Shown: positions 17,293 through 26,457 of the stretch, piece by piece
Layout: each line of letters opens with the position of its first letter
Position numbering within the stretch: the stretch's first letter is position 1
Assembly (NCBI RefSeq): GCF_009684715.1
Contig: NZ_CP016604.1
Span: forward strand, 124,001 to 188,000
From: Otariodibacter oris
GTDB lineage: Bacteria; Pseudomonadota; Gammaproteobacteria; Enterobacterales; Pasteurellaceae
DNA length: 64,000 nucleotides
Reading direction: 5' to 3'
Made by a program: the position numbers and the translations under genes
The notes under the pieces: generated by a model
Databases searched by the model: none
Told to the model about the DNA's origin: nothing
The model's input: only the letters and a program-made list of their open reading frames with translations

Positions 17293-17331
17293 TTGAAATA
17301 GTATTTTACTATATGAAATCAGGGGTATTAA

Positions 17332-18330
17332 ATGAAAGTCTCTTATGATGAATTAAAAGCAGAATTTAAGCGCGTATTATTATCTCGAAATGTGAGAGAA
17401 GATTTAGCTGAAGAATGTGCAACAATGTTTGCTGACACCACAGAATCTGGCGTTTATTCTCACGGAGTGAACCGTTTTCCTCGTTTTATTTCGCAACTTG
17501 AAAAAGGCGATATTATGCCAGAGGCAGAAGCAACAAAAGTGCTTTCTCTAGGAGCAATTGAGCAATGGGATGCACATCAAGCAATAGGAAACTTAACAGC
17601 GAAAAAAATGATGGATCGTGCAATGAAAATTGCTGATGAATTTGGCATTGGTGTGGTTGCACTAAAAAATGCTAATCACTGGATGCGTGGTGGAGGATAT
17701 GGTTGGCAAGCGGCAGAAAAAGGTTATATCGGAATTTGTTGGACAAACTCTATTGCTGTTATGCCACCTTGGGGGGCCAAAGAATGTCGTATTGGTACTA
17801 ACCCATTAATTATTGCTATCCCATCATCACCAATTACTATGGTAGATATGTCTTGCTCCATGTATTCTTATGGAATGTTAGAAGTACACCGTCTTGCTGG
17901 TCGTCAGACTTTTGTTGATGCAGGCTTTGATGATGATGGCAATTTAACCCGTGATCCAGGAATTGTTGAAAAAAATCGTCGTTTATTACCAATGGGATTC
18001 TGGAAAGGATCTGGTTTATCTATCGTGCTAGATATGATTGCAACATTACTTTCTAATGGCTTATCTGTTGCTGAAGTAACTGAAGAAAAAGATGACGAAT
18101 ATTGTGTTTCACAAATTTTTATTGCCATTGAGGTTGATCGTCTCATTGATGGTAAAACTAAAGATGAGAAACTTAATAAGATTATTGAATATGTTAAAAC
18201 GGCAGAGCGTTCGGATCCTGATGTTGCAGTACGTTTGCCTGGGCATGAATTTACTGCAATCAGAGCAGAAAACAAAGCAAACGGCATTCCAGTAGATGAT
18301 TCTGTTTGGGAAAAATTGAAATCACTTTAA
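17332..18330 (+). CDS. dlgD: 2,3-diketo-L-gulonate reductase (copy 1)
   Basis: NAD(P)H-dependent reductase of the malate/L-lactate/ureidoglycolate dehydrogenase-like family that converts 2,3-diketo-L-gulonate to 3-keto-L-gulonate. Catalytic His44 is in [15 protein letters not shown], and residues around ANHWMRGG and [15 protein letters not shown] agree with my memory of E. coli DlgD (YiaK). Length 332 is typical. It opens the yiaK-L-M-N-O operon. A second, diverged copy with a related promoter lies at 28010-29008. Confidence 0.95.
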   Translation: MKVSYDELKAEFKRVLLSRNVREDLAEECATMFADTTESGVYSHGVNRFPRFISQLEKGDIMPEAEATKVLSLGAIEQWDAHQAIGNLTAKKMMDRAMKIADEFGIGVVALKNANHWMRGGGYGWQAAEKGYIGICWTNSIAVMPPWGAKECRIGTNPLIIAIPSSPITMVDMSCSMYSYGMLEVHRLAGRQTFVDAGFDDDGNLTRDPGIVEKNRRLLPMGFWKGSGLSIVLDMIATLLSNGLSVAEVTEEKDDEYCVSQIFIAIEVDRLIDGKTKDEKLNKIIEYVKTAERSDPDVAVRLPGHEFTAIRAENKANGIPVDDSVWEKLKSL

Positions 18331-18352
18331 TGATTTATTAATCAATAGCTTG

Positions 18353-18404
18353 AGAAAGAAATTGTGATCGGTGAGATGAATCAAAAGTTTTGCAATTTCT
18401 TTCT
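18353..18404 (+). repeat. Long inverted repeat between dlgD and yiaL
   Basis: Perfect 12-bp arms AGAAAGAAATTG / CAATTTCTTTCT around a 28-base loop, inside the operon. No T run follows, so it is more likely an mRNA-processing or stability hairpin than a terminator. Confidence 0.65.
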
Positions 18405-18434
18405 TAATACAACCAACAATAATAAGGAAGCGCT

Positions 18435-18902
18435 ATGTTTTTCGATCATATTTCCACAGTCAATTTGGATCGTTATCCAAAAGCAATTCAAACGGCTCTG
18501 ACTTATTTAAAAGAAACTGATTTTGATTCGTTGGCAACAGGGCGTTATGAAATAAAAGGTGATTTAATTTATGCTCAAGTTTTAGATTTAGAAACCTATG
18601 AAAAATCATCTATTTTGCCAGAAGTTCATCGTAATTATCTTGATGTCCAGTATCTTCATTCTGGTACAGAGAAAATTGGGATCGCAATTGATTTAGGCAA
18701 TAATCCAATCGCTAAAGATTATGATCCTGAGCGAGATATTCTATTTTATTCAGATGTTTCTGATGAATCAGAATTAGTGATGAGACCTGGCAATTTTGCA
18801 GTATTTTTTCCTGAAGATATCCATCGCCCCGCATGTATTAATATTGCTTACAGCAAGATTAAAAAAATTGTTGTAAAGATCGCAATGAGTGAATTGGAGT
18901 AA
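18435..18902 (+). CDS. yiaL: YhcH/YjgK/YiaL family protein
   Basis: A 155-residue cupin-fold protein (DUF386) of the YiaL/NanQ group. Some relatives anomerise sugars such as sialic acid; the substrate here is unknown, but its place between the diketogulonate reductase and the TRAP transporter suggests handling of the same sugar acid. The pattern E(V)HRNYLDVQYLHSGTEKIG and FFPEDIHRP, with conserved His and Glu in the cupin pocket, supports the family. Confidence 0.88.
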   Translation: MFFDHISTVNLDRYPKAIQTALTYLKETDFDSLATGRYEIKGDLIYAQVLDLETYEKSSILPEVHRNYLDVQYLHSGTEKIGIAIDLGNNPIAKDYDPERDILFYSDVSDESELVMRPGNFAVFFPEDIHRPACINIAYSKIKKIVVKIAMSELE

Positions 18903-18908
18903 TGTGTT

Positions 18909-19391
18909 ATGGAAAGAATTATTCATTTTGTCAGTAAGATTTTAGAAATTTTTGTAATTGTTATTCTTGCCACAATGTCTATTCTTGTCTTTCTCAATGT
19001 TGTTTTGCGTTATGGCTTTAATAGTAGTATTAATGTGACAGAGGAAGTTTCTCGTTATCTTTTTGTTTGGTTGACTTTCCTTGGCGCCATTTTAGCTTTT
19101 AATGAAAATCAACATGTAAATGTGTCAATTTTAACACAACGCTTGTCAGTGGTTAAAAAACATTGGTTAGGAGTGATAACAGATGCAATGATTCTTTTTT
19201 GTTGTTATTTGATCATTGACGGTAGCTGGATACAGTTTCAGCTCAATTTACATAATCTTTCTCCTATTTCAGAGATTCCAACAGCAATAACCTATTTAGC
19301 AAGCCTTGTATCGAGCACTTTTATTGCCATATTAGTCTTAATCAGAATTGTTGCTGCAATTCGTGTAGGTATTAAAGGAGTAAGCCAATGA
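18909..19391 (+). CDS. yiaM: TRAP transporter small membrane subunit
   Basis: DctQ-type subunit of 160 residues with four hydrophobic helices, part of the sodium-coupled YiaMNO transporter for 2,3-diketo-L-gulonate. The segment ITEEVSRYLFVWLTFLGA-like (here VTEEVSRYLFVWLTFLGA) is a family hallmark. Its stop codon overlaps the start of yiaN by 4 bases, so the two membrane subunits are translationally coupled. Confidence 0.92.
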   Translation: MERIIHFVSKILEIFVIVILATMSILVFLNVVLRYGFNSSINVTEEVSRYLFVWLTFLGAILAFNENQHVNVSILTQRLSVVKKHWLGVITDAMILFCCYLIIDGSWIQFQLNLHNLSPISEIPTAITYLASLVSSTFIAILVLIRIVAAIRVGIKGVSQ

Positions 19392-20668
19392 CAGTTGTTA
19401 TTTTTATTTCTGTATTACTTGGTGCAATTCTTTTAGGCATTCCTGTTGCTTTTGCACTTTTAGTCTGTGGTGTAGCATTAATGCTCCATCTCGATCTGTT
19501 TGATTCTCAAATATTAGCTCAACAATTAGTAAGTGGTGCGGATAGCTTCTCTTTACTTGCAATACCTTTCTTCGTCTTAGCTGGTGAAATAATGAATGAG
19601 GGTGGATTATCCAAACGTATCATTGACTTACCGATGAAACTCGTTGGACACAAACGTGGTGGATTGGGTTTTGTGGCGATTTTAGCCGCGATGATTATGG
19701 CAAGCCTTTCAGGATCAGCTGTGGCTGATACAGCAGCAGTGGCAGCGATGTTATTACCGATGATGAAAACAACGGGTTATCCACTCGATCGTTCTGCTGG
19801 TCTAATTGGTACAGCAGGCATTATTGCTCCAATCATTCCTCCATCCATCCCATTTATTGTATTCGGTGTAGCGAGTGGCGTGTCTATTACTAAATTATTC
19901 CTCGCAGGTATTTTCCCTGGGATTTTTATGGGATGTTGTTTAGGCGCTTTATGGTGGTGGCAGGCGAAACGCTTAAATTTAATGACATTTTCTAAAGCGA
20001 CAAAAGAAGAACTTTGTATTTCATTTAAAAACAGTATTTGGGCATTGTTACTCCCTGTAATTATCATTGGTGGTTTCCGTTCAGGTATTTTTACGCCTAC
20101 TGAAGCTGGGGCTGTAGCTGCCTTTTACGCTTTGGTTGTTTCACTCTTTGTTTATCGTGAGTTGAAATTTAAAGATTTATATAAAGTATTGCTTGCAGCG
20201 GGTAAAACAACATCTGTTGTAATGTTATTAGTAGCCGCGGCAAATGTAACAGGATGGTTGATTACCATTGCTGAACTTCCACAAATGATGACTGAGTTAT
20301 TGGAGCCATTAATTGATTCTCCAACATTATTACTTATTGTCATTATGGTAGTGGTATTTGTGATTGGCATGGTAATGGATCTAACGCCAACTGTGTTAAT
20401 TCTTACTCCAGTACTTATGCCTTTAGTCGAAGAAGCAGGAATTGATCCTGTTTATTTCGGGGTGCTATTTATTTTAAACACCTCAATTGGCTTAATTACC
20501 CCACCAGTGGGTAATGTATTAAATGTTATCGTAGGAGTATCTAAATTGCCATTTGATAAAGCTGCCCGAGGGATTGCACCTTATATGTTGATGATGGTTG
20601 TATTACTGTTTGCTTTCATATTCTTCCCATCATTAATTCTCACACCACTTAAGTGGTTACAACCTTAA
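19388..20668 (+). CDS. yiaN: TRAP transporter large permease
   Basis: DctM-type subunit, 426 residues with about twelve hydrophobic segments, carrying the ion-coupled transport path. Characteristic stretches are PFFVLAGEIMNEGGLSKR, SGSAVADTAAV and GIIAPIIPPSIPF. Overlaps yiaM by 4 bases and is followed after 15 bases by yiaO. In some Pasteurellaceae the M and N subunits are fused; here they are separate. Confidence 0.95.
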   Translation: MTVVIFISVLLGAILLGIPVAFALLVCGVALMLHLDLFDSQILAQQLVSGADSFSLLAIPFFVLAGEIMNEGGLSKRIIDLPMKLVGHKRGGLGFVAILAAMIMASLSGSAVADTAAVAAMLLPMMKTTGYPLDRSAGLIGTAGIIAPIIPPSIPFIVFGVASGVSITKLFLAGIFPGIFMGCCLGALWWWQAKRLNLMTFSKATKEELCISFKNSIWALLLPVIIIGGFRSGIFTPTEAGAVAAFYALVVSLFVYRELKFKDLYKVLLAAGKTTSVVMLLVAAANVTGWLITIAELPQMMTELLEPLIDSPTLLLIVIMVVVFVIGMVMDLTPTVLILTPVLMPLVEEAGIDPVYFGVLFILNTSIGLITPPVGNVLNVIVGVSKLPFDKAARGIAPYMLMMVVLLFAFIFFPSLILTPLKWLQP

Positions 20669-20683
20669 TTCAAGGAGATTTTT

Positions 20684-21670
20684 ATGAAATTTTTCAACTT
20701 AAAAACATTAGCAACCTTAGTGACCAGTTTTACACTATTATCTGCCACTGCGATGGCTACAACTTCACTACGTTTTGGCTATGAAGCTCCACGTAGCGAT
20801 ACGCAACATGAAGCAGCAAAAAAATTCAATGAATTACTCAAAGAAAAAACAGATGGTGAGGTAAAACTCACTTTATTCCCAGATAGCACATTAGGTAATG
20901 CACAAACCATGATTGGTGCAGTACGTGGTGGGACTATTGATTTAGAAATGTCAGGCTCTCCAAATTTTTCAGGCTTAGTATCTAATCTAAATGCAATTGA
21001 TATTCCTTTTATCTTCAAAAACCGTGAGCACGCTTATGCAGTATTAGATGGTGAAATTGGACAAGGTCTATTAAAAGAATTAGAAGATCAAGGTTTAAAA
21101 GGATTAGCATTCTGGGAAGTTGGATTCCGTTCATTCACAAACTCCAAGCATCCAGTAAATACACCTGATGATATTAAAGGATTGAAAGTTCGTACTAACC
21201 AAAACCCAATGTATATTGAAGCATTTAGTTTACTTGGTGCAAACCCAGTTCCAATGCCACTTTCTGAATTATATACCGCTCTTGAAACAAGAGCTGTTGA
21301 TGCACAAGAACATCCAATCGGTATTTTCTGGTCTGCAAAATTATATGAAGTACAAAAATATTTAAGCTTAACTAACCACGGTTATACCCCATTAATCGTT
21401 GTAATGAATAAAGCAAAATTTGATGGGCTCTCTCCAGAATTTCAACAAGCGATTGTTGAAAGCGCCCAAGAAGCAGGTAAATATCAACGTCAATTAAATT
21501 TTGATAATGAAAAAGGTATTATCGAACAATTGAAAAAAGAAGGTGTTGAAGTTATTGAAGATGTGGATAACAAACCATTTAAAGCAATTATTGAAGCAGA
21601 TGTACGTAAAGCTTTCATTGAAAAAAATGGCGATTCATTAGTTAAAAAAATTGATGCATTAGCTGAATAA
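20684..21670 (+). CDS. yiaO: TRAP transporter substrate-binding protein
   Basis: Periplasmic DctP-type receptor, 328 residues with a signal peptide ending around residue 25 (SATAMA). It delivers 2,3-diketo-L-gulonate to YiaMN. Family patterns include LFPDSTLGNAQTMIGAVRGG, GFRSFTNSKHPV and LKVRTNQNPMYIE, whose arginine binds the substrate carboxylate in this family. Last gene of the yiaKLMNO unit; an imperfect hairpin follows before the ABC-transporter genes. Confidence 0.94.
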   Translation: MKFFNLKTLATLVTSFTLLSATAMATTSLRFGYEAPRSDTQHEAAKKFNELLKEKTDGEVKLTLFPDSTLGNAQTMIGAVRGGTIDLEMSGSPNFSGLVSNLNAIDIPFIFKNREHAYAVLDGEIGQGLLKELEDQGLKGLAFWEVGFRSFTNSKHPVNTPDDIKGLKVRTNQNPMYIEAFSLLGANPVPMPLSELYTALETRAVDAQEHPIGIFWSAKLYEVQKYLSLTNHGYTPLIVVMNKAKFDGLSPEFQQAIVESAQEAGKYQRQLNFDNEKGIIEQLKKEGVEVIEDVDNKPFKAIIEADVRKAFIEKNGDSLVKKIDALAE

Positions 21671-21672
21671 TA

Positions 21673-21681
21673 ACAAGCGGT
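21673..21681 (+). repeat. DNA uptake sequence core
   Basis: Exact ACAAGCGGT directly after yiaO; it forms the left arm of the hairpin at 21676-21716. Confidence 0.75.
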
Positions 21682-21716
21682 AAGATTGTGTAAAAATTTT
21701 GCATAATCCTACCGCT
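21676..21716 (+). terminator. Uptake-sequence hairpin after yiaO
   Basis: Arms AGCGGTAAGATT / AATCCTACCGCT pair with one mismatch. No T run follows, so termination before the ABC genes is probably partial. Confidence 0.5.
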
Positions 21717-21750
21717 CAAGCTTCATTTCCTTAATAAACAGGAAGATATT

Positions 21751-23265
21751 ATGACAACAAAACAGCCTATTTTAAGACTGCAGAATATCGTTAAAAAGTT
21801 TGGAAGTAATATTGCTGTTAATGATGTAAGCCTTGATATTCATTCCGGAGAAGTTGTTGCACTATTGGGTGAAAATGGTGCAGGAAAATCAACTCTAATC
21901 AAAATCCTTGCGGGTATTTATACTCGAGATAGCGGGGATATTTTTCTTCATGATCAAAAAATCCAATCTGCTGTTTCTATTGAAAAAGGAAACAAAAAGC
22001 CTATTGCCTTTATTCACCAAGATCTTGGTTTGATTGAGTGGATGACAATTGCTGAAAATATGGCATTTGTGATGGGATTCCCTCGTCGTTTTGGATTGAT
22101 TAATTGGAAAAAGATTCGAGAGCAAGCCCAACAAGCTTTAGATTTTGTTGGGATTCAATTATCGGCAGATACTCGTGTATTTGACCTTAGCCGTACAGAA
22201 AAAGCCTTGCTTGCAATTGCTCGAGCAATTGCGATTAAGGCGGAAGTATTAGTGCTTGATGAACCCACAGCCTCTTTACCTGCTAGTGATGTAGAACACT
22301 TATTTACCGTATTAAATCACCTTCGCTCAGAAGGAATGGGCATGATTTATGTCACCCACCGTCTTGATGAAGTGATTGCAATTTCTGATCGTATTCTAGT
22401 CATGAGAGATGGTTTCCCTGTTGCTGAAGGTAAAACGAAAGACTATGACGTAAAAGGCTTAGTTAAAGCGATTGTAGGTGAGGAAACTCGAGGTAGACAG
22501 CGTGTTCCACTCCCTGAGAATACACCAGAGATTTTAAAACTAGATAGTGTCACTATCGGTGATACTGGACCAGTTTCATTTAGTTTACATAAAGGTGAAA
22601 TGATTGCACTTGCAGGATTAAGAGGAGCAGGGCAAGAAGAAATTGGTCGATTGTTATTTGGTTTATCACATATTGATGGCGGATCAATACAGTTAAATAA
22701 TTCACCTTATGTTGCTCATTCTCCTCAGGATGCAATTAAAAAAGGGATTTCACTTGTTGCAGGAGATAGAACAAAAGAAAGTTTGGTCATGTCGATGACA
22801 ACCACTGAAAACCTATTTATCAATCCAACATTAAGTGGTCATAGTCCTCTTAAACGATACAGCCGAAAAGAAGAATGGAAAGAAAGTTGGTATAAATTTC
22901 AACTTTTTGATATTCGTCCTAAAAATTTATTTATTGATGTTAGTGCGTTATCGGGCGGTAACCAACAAAAAATTGTGGTAGCACGTTGGATGCACTTGAA
23001 TACTCCTATTCTTATTTTAGAGGATCCAACTGCTGGTGTAGATGTTGGTGCGAGAGCAGAAATTTACGATCTACTCAATAAGGCATTGGGAGAAGGTACA
23101 GCCATTATTGTGATTTCAACGGATTTCGAAGAAATAGCCCATCTTTGTAATCGAGCGATTGTCTTTAACCGTGGTGAAATTGCAGGCGAACTGATTAATG
23201 AGGATGTGTCTTTTGCAAATTTATTAGCCTTAGCATCAGACAGTAAATCTAAACAAGTCAATTAA
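21751..23265 (+). CDS. Sugar ABC transporter, double ATPase subunit
   Basis: A 504-residue RbsA/XylG/MglA-type protein with two ATP-binding cassettes. The first has Walker A GENGAGKS (about residues 38-45) and Walker B LVLDEPTASLP; its signature is altered to DLSRTEKALLAIARAI. The second lacks a normal Walker A (ALAGLRGAGQEEIG) but has signature LSGGNQQKIVVARW and LILEDPTAGVD. It energises the permease and receptor encoded next. The substrate is not determined; context suggests a sugar lactone, pentose or sugar acid. Confidence 0.9.
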   Translation: MTTKQPILRLQNIVKKFGSNIAVNDVSLDIHSGEVVALLGENGAGKSTLIKILAGIYTRDSGDIFLHDQKIQSAVSIEKGNKKPIAFIHQDLGLIEWMTIAENMAFVMGFPRRFGLINWKKIREQAQQALDFVGIQLSADTRVFDLSRTEKALLAIARAIAIKAEVLVLDEPTASLPASDVEHLFTVLNHLRSEGMGMIYVTHRLDEVIAISDRILVMRDGFPVAEGKTKDYDVKGLVKAIVGEETRGRQRVPLPENTPEILKLDSVTIGDTGPVSFSLHKGEMIALAGLRGAGQEEIGRLLFGLSHIDGGSIQLNNSPYVAHSPQDAIKKGISLVAGDRTKESLVMSMTTTENLFINPTLSGHSPLKRYSRKEEWKESWYKFQLFDIRPKNLFIDVSALSGGNQQKIVVARWMHLNTPILILEDPTAGVDVGARAEIYDLLNKALGEGTAIIVISTDFEEIAHLCNRAIVFNRGEIAGELINEDVSFANLLALASDSKSKQVN

Positions 23266-23314
23266 TTTTTATCAATTACCTAGTGAATCAATAGTAGGTA
23301 AAGAGGAGTAATTT

Positions 23315-24358
23315 ATGGCTCAAACAAATATTAAATCCACAGCATTAGAGCAACCTGTTTCCATTGCTCGTGATGGATTTTTTGCATGGTTCTCGCAGAT
23401 GTCAACGAGATATGGTCTGTTATGGTTATGTATCTTATTGGTCATTATTTTTTCATTAACAACAGAATCTTTCGCCTCAATGCTAACGTTAAATGCGATC
23501 TTAGAAAGTAAATCTAAAATTGCCTTATTAGCATTAGCAGCAACGACGACAATGATCGTTGGGAAAATCGATTTGAACGTCGGTTTTGGTATTGTGTTAT
23601 GGCACATCTTAGCCATCACACTACAAGTGCAATATGGCTTTTCTTGGCAAATGGCGATCTTAATTGTATTAGTTATTGCCGCATTGTACGGATTATTAAA
23701 CGGGATTTTAGTTGCCTTAGCCGATATTGATAGCTTTGTTGCAACATTAGGTTCAGGAACAGTGCTTTACGCTGTTGCACTTTGGCACTCAGGTGGGCGT
23801 CAAATTGTAGGGGATTTACCCGATGGATTTATTGAATTAAATAGTACAGAAATCTTTGGTTTACCGATTTCTGCTTTTTATGTATTAATTATTGCGATTG
23901 TCATGTGGTTAGTGACAGAGCATACCCCAGTAGGTCGCTGTATGTATGCGGTGGGTGGAAACCCTGTAGCAGCGAGATTAAATGGTATCAATGTTAAGAA
24001 ATATACAATTTTCTCATTTATGGTATCAAGCATCATTACTGCATTTACTGGTGTTTTAATTGCCGCACAACAAGGTGTTGGGCAAGCAAGTGTGGGGATG
24101 GATTATCTTCTTCCTGCACTCGTAGGAGCTTTCCTTGGTAGTACAACAATTCGTCCTGGAAGAATTAATGTTTGGGGAACTGTCGTTGGTATTGCGATTT
24201 TAGCGATTGGTATTTCAGGTATCCAACAATTCGGTGGTGCGTTCTGGGTTGAGCCATTATTCAATGGTGCAACATTATTACTCTCAATCACAATTGCGGG
24301 TTACGCACAACGTAGACGTTTATTAAATCAAAAAGCAGTACACAAGAAAACAAACTAA
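23315..24358 (+). CDS. Sugar ABC transporter permease
   Basis: A 347-residue RbsC/AraH-family inner-membrane permease with eight to ten hydrophobic segments after a polar N-terminal tail of about 30 residues. The region GRCMYAVGGNPVAARLNGIN, which contacts the ATPase in this family, and GSTTIRPGRINVWGT are typical. It lies 49 bases after the ATPase gene and 18 before the receptor gene. Confidence 0.9.
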   Translation: MAQTNIKSTALEQPVSIARDGFFAWFSQMSTRYGLLWLCILLVIIFSLTTESFASMLTLNAILESKSKIALLALAATTTMIVGKIDLNVGFGIVLWHILAITLQVQYGFSWQMAILIVLVIAALYGLLNGILVALADIDSFVATLGSGTVLYAVALWHSGGRQIVGDLPDGFIELNSTEIFGLPISAFYVLIIAIVMWLVTEHTPVGRCMYAVGGNPVAARLNGINVKKYTIFSFMVSSIITAFTGVLIAAQQGVGQASVGMDYLLPALVGAFLGSTTIRPGRINVWGTVVGIAILAIGISGIQQFGGAFWVEPLFNGATLLLSITIAGYAQRRRLLNQKAVHKKTN

Positions 24359-24376
24359 CCTAAAGAGGAATCAATT

Positions 24377-25486
24377 ATGAAACGTTATTTTCATCGCACT
24401 CTCACGACAATTGCAACGTTAGTTGCCGTTTCAACTATGAGCAATAGCGTATTTGCAAATGACCCATTTGTAGACGAGGCAAAACAACTTGTTGCAGCGG
24501 CAACTGCTAAACAAGAAACGTGGAATGGCCCTGTTTCTGGACCTGAATTACAACAAGATAAAACCATTATTTTTATCGCATCAGATATGAAAAATGGTGG
24601 TGTGCTTGGTGTCATAGATGGCATGAAAGAAGCAGTAGAAGCAACAGGTTGGACGTTAGATGTGCTTGATGGAGCCGGATCAGTCAATAACCAATTATCT
24701 GCGTTAAACCAAGCAATTGCACGTCAACCCGATGCGATTGTGATTGGTGGTTGGAACCCAAATGTAGCGAGAATCCCATTACAAAAAGCAGTAAAAAATG
24801 GTATTCAATTAGTTGCATGGCACGCAACGCCTGAACCAGGTCCAATTGATAAATATGGTATTTATTACAATGTCACATCTGATTCAGATGAAATCGCAAA
24901 ACTTTCTGCAATGTTAGCTGTAGCAAATTCTGAAGGTAAAGCAAAAGTAGTCATTCTTACGGATTCTCTTTACGAAATTGCATTAAGAAAAGCAAACGTA
25001 ATGAAAGAAGTGATCGAACAATGTCAAGACTGCCAAGTATTAGAGTTTATTGATACGCCACTTGCTGATACATCAAGCCGCATGCCGAACTTAACCTTTA
25101 ATTTATTACAAAAATATGGTGATGATTTAGAGTACGCATTATCAATCAACGATCTCTATTTTGATTTTATGGCACCATCTTTACGCACAGCGAATAAAGA
25201 TCGCCCATATAACATCTCAGCAGGAGATGGTTCTGTAACGGCTTACCAACGTATCCGTAACAATGATAAACAGTTTGCTACAGTACCTGAACCACTTAAC
25301 TTACACGGTTGGCAGTTAGTTGATGAATTAAATCGTGCATTTGCAAAACAAGCACCATCTGGCTATGTCACTCCAGCTCATCTTGTAACAAAAGAAAATG
25401 TGGGATTTGATGGCGGAGAAAACAATCTTTATGATCCACAAAATGGTTATAAAGACGCTTACAAAGCAATCTGGAAAATCAAATAA
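24377..25486 (+). CDS. Sugar ABC transporter periplasmic receptor
   Basis: Type I periplasmic binding protein, 369 residues, signal peptide about 1-27 (ending SVFA). The pattern of a helix preceded by IIFIASDMKNGGVLGVIDGM, and NNQLSALNQAIARQPDAIVIGG, is typical of ribose/xylose-type receptors. A CQDC pair (CxxC) sits in the middle, unusual but possible for a periplasmic disulfide. The substrate is unknown. A strong terminator follows, which also contains an uptake-sequence core. Confidence 0.9.
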   Translation: MKRYFHRTLTTIATLVAVSTMSNSVFANDPFVDEAKQLVAAATAKQETWNGPVSGPELQQDKTIIFIASDMKNGGVLGVIDGMKEAVEATGWTLDVLDGAGSVNNQLSALNQAIARQPDAIVIGGWNPNVARIPLQKAVKNGIQLVAWHATPEPGPIDKYGIYYNVTSDSDEIAKLSAMLAVANSEGKAKVVILTDSLYEIALRKANVMKEVIEQCQDCQVLEFIDTPLADTSSRMPNLTFNLLQKYGDDLEYALSINDLYFDFMAPSLRTANKDRPYNISAGDGSVTAYQRIRNNDKQFATVPEPLNLHGWQLVDELNRAFAKQAPSGYVTPAHLVTKENVGFDGGENNLYDPQNGYKDAYKAIWKIK

Positions 25487-25496
25487 TAAATAAAGT

Positions 25497-25542
25497 AAGC
25501 GGTAAGATTTGCACAATATTTTGCAGATCTTACCGCTTTTTT
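25497..25542 (+). terminator. Intrinsic terminator with uptake-sequence arms
   Basis: Arms AAGCGGTAAGAT / ATCTTACCGCTT with inner TGCA/TGCA pairing, then TTTTTT. It lies between the ABC receptor gene and the lactonase gene, so lactonase and kinase are expressed by read-through or a hidden promoter. Confidence 0.8.
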
Positions 25543-25559
25543 GATAGAGGTGTATTGAG

Positions 25560-26447
25560 ATGAATAACATTAAATTTGAAGTCTATCACGATCAGTTTTA
25601 TCAATTAGTGGGATCACAATTTCACTTAGACGAATTATTTAGTGAGGCGGTTTGGGCGGAAGGTCCCGCTTGGAATAGTCAAAACCAAACGTTATTTTTT
25701 AGTGATGTAAAAGCCAATAAATTATATTGTTGGAATGCAGAAAAAGGTATTCAAACAGTACGCTCTCCTTCTTATTTTTCTAATGGTAATGCTATCGATC
25801 TTCAAGGTAATTTAATCAGTTGTGAACACGGACGTAGAGGTATTAGTCGAACCGATCAGCAAGGCAACCTTGAATTACTGGTTGATAGTTTAGATGGCAA
25901 ACGCCTAAATTCTCCAAATGATGTTATCGTAAAATCAGACGGCACAATCTGGTTTACCGATCCTCCTTATGGCATTTTAAGTGATCAAGAAGGCAAAAAA
26001 TCGCCAAGTGAAATTATCGGGTGTTACGTCTATCGTTTTGATCCAAAAACACAACAACTCAATATTGCTACTTTCAACACAATGCGTCCTAACGGATTGG
26101 CGTTTTCGCCCGACGAATCTAAATTATTTGTTGCGGATATGTCTGTCGTGGAATTTAATACAGATGGTTTACATCATTTAGTGGTGTTTGATATAGAGGG
26201 AAATTACCTTAAAAATAGACGAAATGTGGCAGAAATTTCTCCCGGTATTCCTGATGGATTCTGTATTGCCAATAATGAAGTGATTTTTTGTAGCTGTGAA
26301 ACAGGGCTTGTGGTGTTATCTACTGATGGTACATTATTAGGGCGTTTTATTTTAGATAAAACGACTTCAAACTGTACTTTTGGTGATGATCAAAAAACAC
26401 TCTTTATTACCGCAACTAATAGCGTGTATCGTTTAACTATTCAGTAA
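25560..26447 (+). CDS. SMP-30/gluconolactonase family hydrolase
   Basis: Six-bladed beta-propeller lactonase, 295 residues, without a signal peptide and so cytoplasmic. The metal ligands of the family are recognisable: Glu in AEGPAWN, Asn in NSPNDVIV, Asn in RPNGLAFSPDESKLFVAD and Asp in GIPDGF. SMP-30 enzymes open sugar lactones such as gluconolactone or gulonolactone. Placed between an ABC sugar importer and a sugar-acid kinase, it probably opens an imported lactone to give a substrate for the DlgD branch. That substrate assignment is inference. Confidence 0.85.
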   Translation: MNNIKFEVYHDQFYQLVGSQFHLDELFSEAVWAEGPAWNSQNQTLFFSDVKANKLYCWNAEKGIQTVRSPSYFSNGNAIDLQGNLISCEHGRRGISRTDQQGNLELLVDSLDGKRLNSPNDVIVKSDGTIWFTDPPYGILSDQEGKKSPSEIIGCYVYRFDPKTQQLNIATFNTMRPNGLAFSPDESKLFVADMSVVEFNTDGLHHLVVFDIEGNYLKNRRNVAEISPGIPDGFCIANNEVIFCSCETGLVVLSTDGTLLGRFILDKTTSNCTFGDDQKTLFITATNSVYRLTIQ

Positions 26448-26457
26448 GGGACTAAAA

